This document shows positions 43,114 to 52,052 of a stretch of 64,000 nucleotides of DNA, in pieces. The position numbers and the translations under genes were made by a program. Source of the DNA: Saccharopolyspora spinosa NRRL 18395 (GTDB lineage Bacteria; Actinomycetota; Actinomycetes; Mycobacteriales; Pseudonocardiaceae); NCBI RefSeq assembly GCF_000194155.1, contig NZ_GL877879.1, positions 2,036,014-2,100,013 on the forward strand, given 5' to 3'. Below the pieces are notes generated by a model. The model had not been told where the DNA came from. It saw only the letters and a list, made by a program, of their open reading frames with translations, and made no database searches. Numbering within the stretch: the stretch's first letter is position 1; every line of letters begins with the position of its first letter.

Positions 43114-44562
43114 ATGGCACGGGAATCGACCGCGATTGTCGAACTACGTCACGCGCTTGGACAGCGTCTCGCCGCGTTCCGCAAGGCAGCCGAGCTAACG
43201 CAGTCCGACGTGGCTCGGCAGACGGCCTACCATCGTTCGACCATCGCTCATATCGAGACCGGTCGTGCGCGAGCTGACGAGCGGTTCTGGCAGGCAGCGG
43301 ACGATTTGACCAGCGCGGACGGTGCGCTGGTCGCGGCATATCGTCACCTCGAAGCCAAGACCCATGAGCACGAGATACGCGCTCGACGGGCCGCGCTCAC
43401 GCAGGCCTGTCGCCAGGCAGAGACGGCACCAGTACCCGTGCGCCGAGCGTCCGATGCCGGTCTTGTCTACTCCGCGTCGCTGGCCGCTACGGTGGATGCC
43501 GTAGCGGATCTAGGGAGGCACGATATGGAACGGCGACGTTTCCTCAGTGGCGCACTGTTCACCGTGGCCGCGTCGATCGCGCCTAGCCGTGACTGGCTGC
43601 TCGCGACGTTGGATGAGGCGGGCCAGACGGCACGCAAGATCGGCAGCAATCAGGTCGACGCTATCCGCCGCACGTTCGGCGTTTTTCAAGAGCTTGACGT
43701 GATGCGAGGCGGTGGCCATGCGCGTCACCAGCTCGCCGGGTACTTCACGTCACACCTCGTGCCCCTGCTGCGCTCGAACGACCCGAGTACGGGGAACGGG
43801 CGTGCCTTGTACGAATCAGCTGCCGAACAGCTTTACCTACTCGGGTGGATGGCGTTCGACAACGGCGAGCATTCCCTAGCCCAGCGATACCTGATCCAGT
43901 CGCTACGACTCGCGCAGGAGTGCGGACGGCCAGAGCTCGGCGCACACGTGCTCGCCGGTATGTCTGATCAGGCGACACTCACCGGAAGCCCCGACCAAGG
44001 CGCGCAACTCGCGAAGGCGGGACGCGCCGGTCTCGCCCGTGGGCACTCGCCCGCGTGCCTCGCCGATCTCTACGCGCTCGAAGCCCGTGCTGAAGCCGCG
44101 ATGGGCAACGCGGAAGCGACCGCACGGAACGTAAGCCACTCCGAAAAGGCGTTCGCCAACGTCAACCATGATGAAGAACCGGCATGGGCGCGCTTCATTG
44201 ACGTGGCGTACCTCAACGGCGAATACGCACACGCCTTCCGTGACCTACAGCGCCCGCGCGAGGCATCCGAGTTTGCCGGTCGGTCGATCGCAGACGCGAA
44301 ACGGCAGGGCCGCGCCCGCCGTGGCTCGCTCGCGCACGCCGCGCAGGCTCGGGCGGCCTTGGACGCACACGACCTACAGGCGACCGCGTCAGCCGCAATC
44401 ACGGCGGCCACACTCGGCGCAACCGTCCAGTCTTCGCGCTCGCTGGATGCCGTGAACGATCTCCGTATCCGGCTGCGCAAGCACCGCAAATCCCCGGCCG
44501 TCCGTGAATTCATGGAAGTGTCCAGCGTGCTCATGCCATCACTAGCGCCGGTCGGCGTCTAA
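43114..44562 (+). CDS. XRE family regulator with TPR-like C-terminus
   Basis: 482 residues. The N-terminal HTH (ALGQRLAAFRKAAELTQSDVARQTAYHRSTIAHIETGRARADERFWQAAD) is the Streptomyces-type HTH_31, followed by a coiled region, a twin-Arg-like RRRFLSG segment near residue 150 and then helical repeats (LYLLGWMAFDNGEHSLAQRYLIQSLRLAQECGRPELGAHVLAGMSDQA, LADLYALEARAEAAMGN) resembling TPRs that bind peptides or proteins. Such proteins often regulate divergent operons or secondary metabolism. ATG 43114 is six bases after GGGAG. Regulated target is probably the membrane protein/HemC-like/Nudix operon. Confidence 0.85.
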   Translation: MARESTAIVELRHALGQRLAAFRKAAELTQSDVARQTAYHRSTIAHIETGRARADERFWQAADDLTSADGALVAAYRHLEAKTHEHEIRARRAALTQACRQAETAPVPVRRASDAGLVYSASLAATVDAVADLGRHDMERRRFLSGALFTVAASIAPSRDWLLATLDEAGQTARKIGSNQVDAIRRTFGVFQELDVMRGGGHARHQLAGYFTSHLVPLLRSNDPSTGNGRALYESAAEQLYLLGWMAFDNGEHSLAQRYLIQSLRLAQECGRPELGAHVLAGMSDQATLTGSPDQGAQLAKAGRAGLARGHSPACLADLYALEARAEAAMGNAEATARNVSHSEKAFANVNHDEEPAWARFIDVAYLNGEYAHAFRDLQRPREASEFAGRSIADAKRQGRARRGSLAHAAQARAALDAHDLQATASAAITAATLGATVQSSRSLDAVNDLRIRLRKHRKSPAVREFMEVSSVLMPSLAPVGV

Positions 44563-44699
44563 CCACCATCGCCGGCAACTGCTCGTGAGCTTTCGACGCC
44601 GTCGGAGGTCGTCGTCGAACGAGGCGGCTGCCAGCTTCTCCACTGGCGGCAACATCATCAGCGGCCGGTATGCCGCATGCCGGGCAGCCGCCGGGCGAC

Positions 44700-45167
44700 T
44701 CAGCGTCCGAAGTCCTGCGTCCAGTAGTAGCCGTCGGTGTCGACGGCGACGCCGATGGTCTTGTTGGAGCAGTTGAGGATGTTGGCCTTGTGACCGTCGG
44801 ACTTCATCCAGCCGTCCATGACCTCTTGTGCGGTCTGGTAGCCCATTGCGATGTTCTCGGCGCCCGGCGACGGGTAGCCGGCCTTCGAGATGCGCTGCGA
44901 GAAGGTCACACCGTCGGGGGTGGTGTGATCGAAGTAGGCCCGTTTGGCCATGTCGGCGCTGTGGGCCTTGGCGGACGCGGAGAGCCGGGAGTCCACCGAA
45001 ACGGACTTGCAGCCGGCGTCGGCGCGCTTGTCATTCACGAGGTTGACGACCTGGTCTTCGACCGAGGAAGCCGCGCCCGCTGCGGGTGCCCATGCGGCGG
45101 CGGTTCCGATACCGATCAAGAGAGCAGTCAGGGCAGTTACGGAGCGTCGATAATTCGGGGGTTTCAT
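44700..45167 (-). CDS. Secreted CAP/SCP domain protein
   Basis: 155 residues with a signal peptide (about 1-33, cleavage after AGAA or AAGA) and one CAP domain: VEDQVVNLVNDKRADAGCKSVSVDSRLSASAKAHSADMAKRAYFDHTTPDG, then GAENIAMGYQTAQEVMDGWMKSDGHKANILNCSNKTIGVAVDTDGYYWTQDFG. His, Glu and His of the CAP cavity are present. The function of small bacterial CAP proteins is not settled; some bind sterols or act on cell-wall components. Monocistronic. Confidence 0.88.
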   Translation of the reverse strand: MKPPNYRRSVTALTALLIGIGTAAAWAPAAGAASSVEDQVVNLVNDKRADAGCKSVSVDSRLSASAKAHSADMAKRAYFDHTTPDGVTFSQRISKAGYPSPGAENIAMGYQTAQEVMDGWMKSDGHKANILNCSNKTIGVAVDTDGYYWTQDFGR

Positions 45168-45560
45168 GCCGTCGCAATGTACCCCATTAGATTGAGATCA
45201 AACTGTAACCTGTGGAAACAGTCACGCAACGTAGCACGGACAGTAATGGTGCAACCACTGAGCGGTTCAATCGCAGCCCACAGCCGCTCGACCGGTAGCA
45301 GAGTTCTCGATATATAGTCATACGCGCATATTTACATGCTTTTCGCGATGCCCTTCGCCATCGGAGCGGGGATCGGAACCACCGTGCTCTACAAAGCCAG
45401 GCTCGCCGACGTCGTCGTGACCGCTCCCGCTGCCCGCACGAGACGTCATCGCGCAAGCAGCCGCTCGGGGTGACGCGCGGCTCGCACTGGAACTCGCGCG
45501 TGTTGAAGCCCGCGACGGCCTGTAGTGGGTCTTCGATCAGGCTTTTGCCACGAACGCCCC
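45168..45560. other. AT-richer intergenic region with membrane-protein debris
   Basis: A plus-strand frame from about 45335 reads MLFAMPFAIGAGIGTTVLYK and stops or shifts soon after. Together with AALFAS repeats at 45561 it may be debris of a membrane transporter. No intact gene. Confidence 0.4.
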
Positions 45561-45650
45561 GGCCGCGCTGTTCGCCTCGGCCGCGCTGTTCGCCTCGGCC
45601 GCGCTGTTCGCCTCGGCCGCGCTGTTCGCCTCGGCCGCGCTGTTCGCCTC
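45561..45650. repeat. Five perfect 18-bp tandem repeats
   Basis: The unit GGCCGCGCTGTTCGCCTC occurs five times without change. On the plus strand it encodes AALFAS repeated, followed by AMLATFTLAVASMLIHKRN. On the minus strand it encodes RGEQRG. No gene is convincing on either strand. Confidence 0.9.
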
Positions 45651-45851
45651 GGCGATGTTGGCGACTTTCACCTTGGCCGTCGCATCGATGCTGATCCACA
45701 AGCGGAATCTGCCAGCATCACAGCGGAAACCCGGCAGGTGCGGACGTCCGAACGGGAGGCACCCACGGAAGACTTCCCGGCCGGTTGCCGATGCACTACT
45801 GGTCCGCAGGAGACATCGAGCGGCGGAAGTCGGGGAACCGTCTGGAGAGCG

Positions 45852-46163
45852 TCAGTCCGACGTTGCTTCGATTTCGGAAGTGCAGCGGCCCCTCCCAACC
45901 GATGCCGCCCCGTAGCAACCCGTGTCGGGGTCGGTGCGGAAGACGTCCGCGACCGCGGCGTGCTCCAATTCCAGCAGCGTGGCGTCCGAGCCTTCCGGCA
46001 CCAAGCGGATCTCGACCTGGTCGTGGCGCCCACCGCCGGGCGGAATCCATTGCAGCCCCAGCAGTCTCGGCGGCTCGCAACGGAGGATCTCGCCGTTCGC
46101 GTTGCCCTCCAGACCGTAGTGCCCGCCTTCGCGCAGGTCACCAGACACGGGCGGAATTATCAA
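45852..46163 (-). pseudogene. SRPBCC/AHSA1 protein remnant
   Basis: SGDLREGGHYGLEGNANGEILRCEPPRLLGLQW and VEIRLVPEGSDATLLELEHAA are typical of the AHSA1 family. The first 30 residues and the C-terminal third are missing or shifted (the next frame continues GWEGPLHFRN). It is divergent from an ArsR-type regulator, the usual partner of this family. Confidence 0.65.
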
Positions 46164-46200
46164 GATTGAATTATATAAGCTGGTCGCATAGACTTTGTCC

Positions 46201-46689
46201 GTGCACGCGTTCGACGTACTCGGCGATCCGGTTCGTCGCCGGATCTTGGATCTGCTGGCCGACGGCGAGCTGGCCGCGGGTCAGATCAGCACTGTCGTGC
46301 AGGAGGAGTTCGGCATTTCCCAGCCGGGGGTGTCGCAGCATCTGCGTGTCCTGCGTGAGAACGGGTTCGCCACAGTCCGGGCGGAGGGGACGCGGCGCCT
46401 GTACGCCGTTGACGCCACTCCGCTGAAGGATGTCGACATGTGGCTGGAGCGGTACCGAGGGTTCTGGAACGAACGGCTCGACACTCTCGGGACCGAGCTC
46501 ACACAGGGCGCGCGCCAGCGCCGCATGCAGCAGGAACGCGAAACCGAGGCCGCAGCCGAGGCCGCGGATGACGGCGGTGATCAGTCCTCCCGTAAGCCCG
46601 GCAAGTCCGGTGTGTCTGGTGACGCCGAGCCGCGCCGACGCACGCCAAGTCGTCGCCCCGGACGAACGGAATCCCGCAAGCCACGCTGA
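46201..46689 (+). CDS. ArsR family regulator
   Basis: 162 residues. The wHTH is FDVLGDPVRRRILDLLADGELAAGQISTVVQEEFGISQPGVSQHLRVLRENGFATVRAEGTRRLYAVD; no metal-binding ELCVCD motif, so it is not a classic arsenic sensor. The segment PLKDVDMWLERYRGFWNERLDTLGTEL is typical of the subgroup paired with AHSA1 proteins. A long charged, disordered tail (EAAAEAADDGG...RRTPSRRPGRTESRKPR) follows. GTG 46201 is chosen; a TTG six bases earlier is possible. Its AHSA1 partner upstream is decayed. Confidence 0.82.
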   Translation: MHAFDVLGDPVRRRILDLLADGELAAGQISTVVQEEFGISQPGVSQHLRVLRENGFATVRAEGTRRLYAVDATPLKDVDMWLERYRGFWNERLDTLGTELTQGARQRRMQQERETEAAAEAADDGGDQSSRKPGKSGVSGDAEPRRRTPSRRPGRTESRKPR

Positions 46690-46714
46690 CCGGTCAGGAG
46701 TGGGCGTCCGGGAT

Positions 46715-47050
46715 GTAGTCGTTGCTGGCCGTACCAGTCGCCCCGGCCGCCGGGGAGGTCCAGCACCTGCCACACCGGCGACAGCAGATCGATGCCGCGC
46801 TCGGACTGGCGCGGCGAGAGGTCCGGGCGACCGCTGTAGAAGTAGCGCACCAGCGCATCCTCCCGGACGAACACCGACACCCCCGGAGCCTGCGCGCGCT
46901 CCTCGTTCTCGGCTCCGAAGTCGCGGTTGAATGTCGTGCCAGCTGACGCCGACCGTGCCAGTCCCGGCGGCGCCACCACGAGCGCGGGTCCGCCAGCGGC
47001 GCCTTGAGGCGACCACCTCAAACGCGGTGTGCTGCGCCAAGTGCGCGGCC
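46715..47050 (-). pseudogene. DUF899 (thioredoxin-like) remnant
   Basis: TFNRDFGAENEERAQAPGVS, VFVREDALVRYFYSGRPDL and SERGIDLLSPVWQVLDLPGG are the C-terminal half of DUF899 proteins. The upstream half (HTAFEVVAS) appears in other frames, so several indels have broken the gene. Confidence 0.65.
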
Positions 47051-47394
47051 ACACCCCGAAACGCTCCCTATCCTGATCAGGTGTACGCCTATCCCCTTCC
47101 GCTGCGCGGGGCAGACGGAGGGGTCTCAACGACGTCGCTATCCGCTGGTGAAGCGAGATCGCCTGCCACCACTGCATGAGGCGTCATGATGTTGATTCCT
47201 CCTCCTCACAGGAAAGCCGCGTGGTGTTTCGACCGTGCGGCCGAGAATTGGCTCGCCTGGCAGCAAACGCCGTGGGCACGCAGGCGGAGCCTTGTCGCTC
47301 ATCGCGCCCGATCCCGCGATGGACGTCCTCGCTGCGGCAGTCCGGGACGCCGAAACCGCTGGCAGGGACTGGAAATGCTCGAGGCGCCAACCCG

Positions 47395-47755
47395 CCGTTC
47401 GGTCGCGGTCGGCGAGTTGATGCATCGGCACGAAGCGCGCCGAGTGGGGCTTCCTGGCCGTGCAGTCGATGATCACCGAGTCCGAGATCCCCGATGCCGA
47501 CCAGCGCTACGAGTTCCGGGCGGCGACGAGACGGTCACGATCGAGGTCCAGGACGGGTAGGTGTCGTTCCAGCAAGTCAGCGGCGCCGAACCGGATCTCG
47601 TCGTCAAATGCGCCGACATGTTCATCTGGGTCGGCGCCCGGATGCTGGCCCTGCTCGAAGCGATTGCCACCGGGCGACGTCTCGATCAAGGGCGAGTCGG
47701 ACGCGATCAACCGCTGCATCCGCATGCTCGGCCTCGACTGGCTGGCACGAATCAC
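47395..47755 (+). pseudogene. HxlR regulator C-terminal (SCP2-like) remnant
   Basis: Successive frames read WGFLAVQSMITESEIPDADQRYEFR, GDETVTIEVQDG, VSFQQVSGAEPDLVVKCADM and GDVSIKGESDAINRCIRMLG, the sterol-carrier-like C-terminal domain of some HxlR-type regulators. A TAG (after VQDG, near 47558) and two frameshifts interrupt it, and no HTH is left. Confidence 0.6.
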
Positions 47756-48324
47756 GAAGCGGGCGGCCAGTTCCGGAGGACGGCGTCGAGGGCGTCCAAG
47801 GCCCTGGACCAGGAGGCGTCCGCCTCGCGCGGGTGGTGGCGGAACCCGCCCGCCGCCTCCAAGCTCACGTACCCGCTGAAGACGCTGCCCAGCAGCCGCA
47901 CGGCATCCGTCTGGTCGGGCTCCGACAGGTCGTAGCCGCGCAGGATCGCCCGCGTCATCTCCGAGTGCCGACGCGCCGCACTGGCTGCCGCCGTCTCCGC
48001 GTCGAGCTCGATCTGCGCTGCCGCGAACCTCCCCGGGTGCTCGTTGGCGTAATCGCGGTAGGCGTTGGCGAAGGCGACGAGGGCGTCCTTGCCCGCGCGA
48101 CCGGCCAGCGCGCCGGCGGCCCGGTCGGCGAGCTCCGCCAGGGCGAGCGCCGCCACCCCGGCCTTCAGATCCTGCACGTTCCTGATGTGCGAATACAGGC
48201 TCGCGTCCTGGACGCCGAATCGGCGCGCGAGCGCCGAAACGGTCACGTTCGCGAAGCCGACCTCGTCGGCCAGTTCCGCCGCAGCCCGGGTCAGGCGTTC
48301 GGCGTTCAACCCCGCGCGTGCCAT
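47752..48324 (-). CDS. TetR family regulator
   Basis: 190 residues. The N-terminal HTH is LTRAAAELADEVGFANVTVSALARRFGVQDASLYSHIRNVQDLKAGVAALALAE; the C-terminal part (AFANAYRDYANEHPGRFAAAQIEL...LLGSVFSGYVSLEAAGGFRHHPREADASWSRALDAL) is a TetR_C/WHG ligand domain. ATG 48324 follows GGAAAGGGG. It is divergent from the FBP-domain gene, and the dyad CCTAGG-GCT-CCTAGG in between is a plausible operator. Confidence 0.88.
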   Translation of the reverse strand: MARAGLNAERLTRAAAELADEVGFANVTVSALARRFGVQDASLYSHIRNVQDLKAGVAALALAELADRAAGALAGRAGKDALVAFANAYRDYANEHPGRFAAAQIELDAETAAASAARRHSEMTRAILRGYDLSEPDQTDAVRLLGSVFSGYVSLEAAGGFRHHPREADASWSRALDALDAVLRNWPPAS

Positions 48325-48336
48325 CCGCACCCCTTT

Positions 48337-48351
48337 CCTAGGGCTCCTAGG
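48337..48351. promoter_or_regulatory. Operator-like dyad for TetR regulator
   Basis: CCTAGG-GCT-CCTAGG, 6-3-6, 13 bases upstream of the TetR start and 50 before the divergent FBP gene. Confidence 0.5.
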
Positions 48352-48402
48352 TTACAACTAAATGATTCGTGGTAAAACTCTAGAAGGGGTAGCTTCATAT
48401 TT

Positions 48403-48897
48403 ATGAGGCCTGCTACCGAGCGCGACATCCGCGCATCGTTCGTCAACTGCACCAAAGGCGAGGCCAAACGCCTGCCCGTCCCCCGGGACCTGGCCGCGCA
48501 ACCGTGGGACGACCTGGACTTCTTCGGGTGGCGGGATCCCGCCGCGCCGCAGCGGGCCTACCTCGTCACCGAGTCCGGCGACGGGTTGGTGGGCGTCGCG
48601 CTGCGGCTGGCTGCGCCGCATGCCAGACATCTGCGGCGCAGCATGTGCTCGCTGTGCCTGACCACGCACACCGGAGACGGCGTCTCGCTGATGACCGCCC
48701 GCAGGGCTGGGCGGGCCGGGCAACAGGGCAACTCCGTCGGCTCCTACATCTGCACCGACCTGGCCTGCTCGCTCTACCTGCGCGGAAAGAAGGAAGTCGC
48801 CTCCGGCGAGCGGCTCCACGAGTCGCTCACGTTGGCGGAGAAGGTCGAGCGGACCACGGCCAACCTGACCGGATTCCTGAACAAAGTGGTCGGGTGA
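48403..48897 (+). CDS. FBP domain (EF-G-binding zinc finger) protein
   Basis: 164 residues of the FBP family, whose C-terminal treble-clef zinc finger binds elongation factor G and can free ribosomes blocked by fusidic acid. The zinc ligands are in SMCSLCLTTHTGDGVSLMTARRAGRAGQQGNSVGSYICTDLACSLYLRGKK (two CxxC-like pairs). The N-terminal segment (ATERDIRASFVNCTKGEAKRLPVPRDL) is family-typical. ATG 48403. The divergent TetR gene probably regulates it, which may suggest an inducible antibiotic-tolerance role (inference). Confidence 0.85.
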   Translation: MRPATERDIRASFVNCTKGEAKRLPVPRDLAAQPWDDLDFFGWRDPAAPQRAYLVTESGDGLVGVALRLAAPHARHLRRSMCSLCLTTHTGDGVSLMTARRAGRAGQQGNSVGSYICTDLACSLYLRGKKEVASGERLHESLTLAEKVERTTANLTGFLNKVVG

Positions 48898-48934
48898 CCG
48901 CGTTCCGGGCTTCGGCACCCCGTCGGACCGGGCC

Positions 48935-49196
48935 GTAGGGCGGCTGACGCTCAACGTCATCCGGGACGGACTCTCCCGAATCACCGCACAACGAGCGACC
49001 GACGACCCGAACCTCCATTACCTGGACGGTCGCGCCCGCTACGGAGAACCGGACTTCGAGGAACTACCGCTGCCCGACCAGCTCGACCCGGACGCGGCGG
49101 GCCAACGCCGCATGGGAGAGCGCTTAGCCGGACACGCCTTCAACAACAACGGCCCCTTCGCGCCGAAGAACGCCTGCCCGCAATCGACCTGGTAGG
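48935..49196 (+). pseudogene. SGNH hydrolase C-terminal remnant
   Basis: Frame reading LTLNVIRDGLSRITAQRATD, then NLHYLDGRARYGEPDFEELP and PDQLDPDAAGQRRMGERLAG, the C-terminal end of a GDSL-type esterase. The usual catalytic HPDxxGH is DPDAAGQ and the N-terminal part is absent. Confidence 0.6.
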
Positions 49197-49204
49197 CGCC
49201 CAGA

Positions 49205-49630
49205 CCGTTGCGCAAGCGCCCAGGGCTACTGCACGGCTGAGCGGCTGCCACGCGGCCGGCCAGGTCGGCTCCGTGATCTTCTTCGACCAGCGCGAGCGCC
49301 AGATCGATACCGGCGGTGACCCCGGCCGACGTGGTGACGTTGCCGTCGCGAACGAACACCGGATCTGCCTCGCCCCGCACCTCCGGGAAGGCCTTGGCCA
49401 GTTTCCGGGTGAGTTCTCAGTGTGTTGCGGCTCGTCGGCCGTCCAGCGCGCCGGTCGCGGCCAGCACGAACGCCCCGGCGCACACGGAGGTCAGGCGTGC
49501 GGTTCGACGCGCGAGACCTGCCGCGAGGGCGACCAGTTCCCGGTTGGCAACTGCCTGCGGCCAGTCGCGTCGCCCGGGCACGACGACGGTCCCGATCCGC
49601 CGGGGCAGGGTTTCCGGCCCGCCGTCCACA
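49205..49630 (-). pseudogene. GlxA-type AraC regulator remnant (DJ-1/PfpI domain)
   Basis: First frame: VALAAGLARRTARLTSVCAG, AFVLAATGALDGRRAATH with the nucleophile-like Cys; after a shift near 49415: ELTRKLAKAFPEVRGEADPV, FVRDGNVTTSAGVTAGIDLA, LALVEEDHG. This is the DJ-1/PfpI part of GlxA family regulators. The N-terminal third and the AraC HTH are missing. Confidence 0.7.
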
Positions 49631-49800
49631 TGACCACAACGGCATATAACCTACAGATTCGGACATGAGATCCACCGCCGAGGATCCCCGCCCCCGATAC
49701 CGATCGAGAACTCCGGCGTATCACCCATAAGGGCGGCAGGTAGCGACGCGCCATCGGATCTGCTACCCAGACGCCCGAACGTCACGAAAGATGCCGATCC

Positions 49801-50163
49801 GTGACCAGCATCGACGAGGCCCTGCAGCTCTACCCGGAGCTCGCTGTCCTGATCGGGCTCTCGCACGCCCTGTGGACCTTCTGGTACCTGACCGACACGG
49901 CCGGGCGCCCGGAGTGGCTCGTCGGTGTGCTGAACTGGCCGGAGTACAGCGATGCGCTGTGGATCGTCGATCGCCGCGAGGCCCTCGCGGTTCGGCTGCG
50001 CGTCGACTCGCCGGGCACGCGCGGAGGGGTCGTCTGGCAATCCTCGGGCTCGTTGACCGCCGCCATCGACGCGCTTCGCGCCCTCCCCGCGCCCGATGAG
50101 CCCGGTGCGCCGAGCCGGGTGATCCGGTCCGGACCGTTCTGGCCGCCGCGCGGTTTCTGCTGA
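49801..50163 (+). CDS. Hypothetical actinobacterial protein
   Basis: 120 residues starting GTG 49801 (MTSIDEALQLYPELAVLIGL). Blocks WPEYSDALWIVDRREALAVRLRVDSPG and GGVVWQSSGSLTAAIDALRALPAPDEPGAPSRVI have strong actinomycete coding bias. No signal, membrane or metal motif. It appears to be a small actinobacterial protein of unknown role. Confidence 0.6.
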   Translation: MTSIDEALQLYPELAVLIGLSHALWTFWYLTDTAGRPEWLVGVLNWPEYSDALWIVDRREALAVRLRVDSPGTRGGVVWQSSGSLTAAIDALRALPAPDEPGAPSRVIRSGPFWPPRGFC

Positions 50164-50191
50164 CGCTCGCCAGCCGGCTCTTCGATCGGCG

Positions 50192-50506
50192 TCACGGGTA
50201 GCGCACCCGCGGATGCGCGGGATCGAAGGCCTGCCTGGCGCGATCACGACGTTCGAGGTCGGCGAAGAACCGGACCATGCCGGCCTGGCCGTGCAGGCCC
50301 GCCGCCAGCTCACGTCGGCTGCACTCCTCGGTCGGTCGGTTGTCGAGCAGGTCTCGCGCGGCCCGGTCCAGTTCGGCGGCGAGCCTCTCCAGCAGGGCGG
50401 CCCGTTCGGCGTGGTCGTGGGTGATCGCGCATCGTCGCATCAGATCTCGGATGCGCACGGCGGTGGTCCGTGGATACATCGAGAAGGGCACGTCCGCGGC
50501 TGTCAT
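50192..50506 (-). CDS. Hypothetical helical protein
   Basis: 104 residues from ATG 50506, with GGGAG eight bases upstream. Sequence MTAADVPFSMYPRTTAVRIR, DLMRRCAITHDHAERAALLERLAAELDRAARDLLDN is mostly helical and charged, and resembles small cytosolic actinobacterial proteins of unknown function. It converges on the preceding gene. Confidence 0.6.
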   Translation of the reverse strand: MTAADVPFSMYPRTTAVRIRDLMRRCAITHDHAERAALLERLAAELDRAARDLLDNRPTEECSRRELAAGLHGQAGMVRFFADLERRDRARQAFDPAHPRVRYP

Positions 50507-50871
50507 GCGCTTTCTCCCTGCGAATCCGGCGACACGCCGAGTACTACCGCATTCGCCAGACCTGGGCAGCGCGCCCAGGGCCCACAACCCCGCAGTCGCG
50601 GCGTCCAACACCGCCAGCGGAGCGCATTCCCCCAGCGTGGCAAGGTCTTGCCACTCAACCGAGCGGATTTTCGGTCGACGGCCGTCGGCAGCACCCGAGT
50701 GACCTCGCGCACTCCGCGCGGGAACTTCGCCGGATACCGATGAGTTCGCGGATCTGCTTCAGTCACTATCGGCCAAACCGGAACAACAGGATGATCGGCT
50801 GCGGGGGTCGGCACCGGGCGAGGAGCGCTCGGCCCGGACCTGCGCGTCGTCGCCGAGACAGGAGTCCACCG

Positions 50872-51423
50872 ATGGGCAAGATCCGCGTTCAAGAGTTCGT
50901 CAGCCTCGACGGCGTGTTCGAGAACCCGAGCTGGACCGCCGAATACGGCTTCACCGACGAAATGGGCGAGTCGATCGGCCACCTGACGGAGTCCAGCTCG
51001 GCGATCCTGTTGGGACGCACCACCTACGAGATGTTCGCCCCGGCCTGGTCCGGCCGCACTGCCGAGGACGATCCGGGCGCGCCGTTCTTCAACGACTCCC
51101 CGAAGCACGTGGTGTCGTCCACCCTGACCTCCGCCGGCGAATGGCAGAACTCGACGGTGTTCGGGGCCTACGACCTGCAGGCGATCCGCAAGCTGAAGGA
51201 GGAGACCGACGGCATCTACATCAGCGGCAGCGGCACCCTGGTGCGCGCGCTGCTGGCCGATGGCCTGATCGACGAACTGCACCTGCTGGTCTACCCGGTC
51301 GTCCTGGGCTCGGGGGCGAAGCTGTTCCCCGAGGGCACGCAGCGCATCCCGCTGGCACTGGCCGCGCAGGAAGCGTTCCAGAACGGGGTTGTGCACCTGA
51401 CCTACGGCCCCGCCAAGTCCTGA
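50872..51423 (+). CDS. Dihydrofolate reductase-fold protein (RibD-C like)
   Basis: 183 residues: KIRVQEFVSLDGVFENPSWT, SSAILLGRTTYEMFAPAWSG, PKHVVSSTLTSAGEWQNSTV and DGIYISGSGTLVRALLADGLIDELHLLVYPVVLGSGAKLF are the hallmarks of the dihydrofolate-reductase-like family fused in RibD. These are NADPH-dependent reductases of unknown substrate. ATG 50872, with AGGAG eight bases upstream. Monocistronic. Confidence 0.88.
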   Translation: MGKIRVQEFVSLDGVFENPSWTAEYGFTDEMGESIGHLTESSSAILLGRTTYEMFAPAWSGRTAEDDPGAPFFNDSPKHVVSSTLTSAGEWQNSTVFGAYDLQAIRKLKEETDGIYISGSGTLVRALLADGLIDELHLLVYPVVLGSGAKLFPEGTQRIPLALAAQEAFQNGVVHLTYGPAKS

Positions 51424-52052
51424 GCCGCTCCGCCGAGGGGGTCCGTGCGTGCTTTTCGTCGGCTACAGCGCCGAAAAGCACTCGCGGACCACCCTGGCTG
51501 CAGGTCGGCGGCGTGGTAGGTCGGTCGTTCGTCGAGGACACTGAGCTGCGGCAGATCCGCCTCCGGAACTGCGAGCGCATCGTCCGCGAATGCGATGAGA
51601 TCGGCCCGGAATCCCACCGCCAGGCTGGCTCGAGCGTGACCACCTGCAGCGCTCACAACGGGCGAGTGCTTGGTCCGGTCCGTGCGGAGGCCGGCTCAGA
51701 TCCCGGCAGCGCCAAGCACGATCAGCGAGCTCTTCGCCGCAGTGTCCGGCAGCACCGGTTTACGACCAAGCCAGGGTTCCCTCCCAAAGCGAGGAGAGGT
51801 CCAGCTCCGGGCTTGTGTGCTCGCCGTCGTCGTCCACGCCGTCCACGGTCGGAGCGGACTGCGCCTTCGGAATCGTGACCAGATCCACCCGCACCGAGCG
51901 GGCTTTGCCGCTGCCCAACCTCAGGACCGGCTTGTTCAGGAAGGCGCGAAACTCCTTGATAAATAACAACTATGTCCACCCTGATCCACTGTGGACATTG
52001 CTATAGGGGCGCCCCCTCCGAGCCGGAAGCCGGGCCCCGCGCTACGCGCCTA
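51424..52052. other. Sparse region with amidohydrolase remnant
   Basis: Minus strand at about 51500-51640 reads ASLAVGFRADLIAFADDALA, VPEADLPQLSV, the C-terminal end of a YtcJ-type amidohydrolase, without the rest. A small minus-strand frame at 51760-51969 is listed separately. Otherwise no gene. Confidence 0.5.
51760..51969 (-). CDS. Possible small protein or gene remnant
   Basis: 69 codons reading FIKEFRAFLNKPVLRLGSGK, RSVRVDLVTIPKAQSAPTVD and DDDGEHTSPELDLSSLWEG. Composition is protein-like and acidic at the end, but there is no convincing start signal or known family. Confidence 0.25.
   Translation of the reverse strand: MLFIKEFRAFLNKPVLRLGSGKARSVRVDLVTIPKAQSAPTVDGVDDDGEHTSPELDLSSLWEGTLAWS

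Noticed and set aside
45187-45699. Minus-strand protein with RGEQRG repeats
   Set aside because: The repeat is an 18-bp tandem array; the rest of the frame lacks coding bias and any start signal.
49116-49165. AACAACGGCCCCTTCGCGCC as a further family 1 palindrome
   Set aside because: Only a short, one-sided resemblance; the paired dyads are missing.
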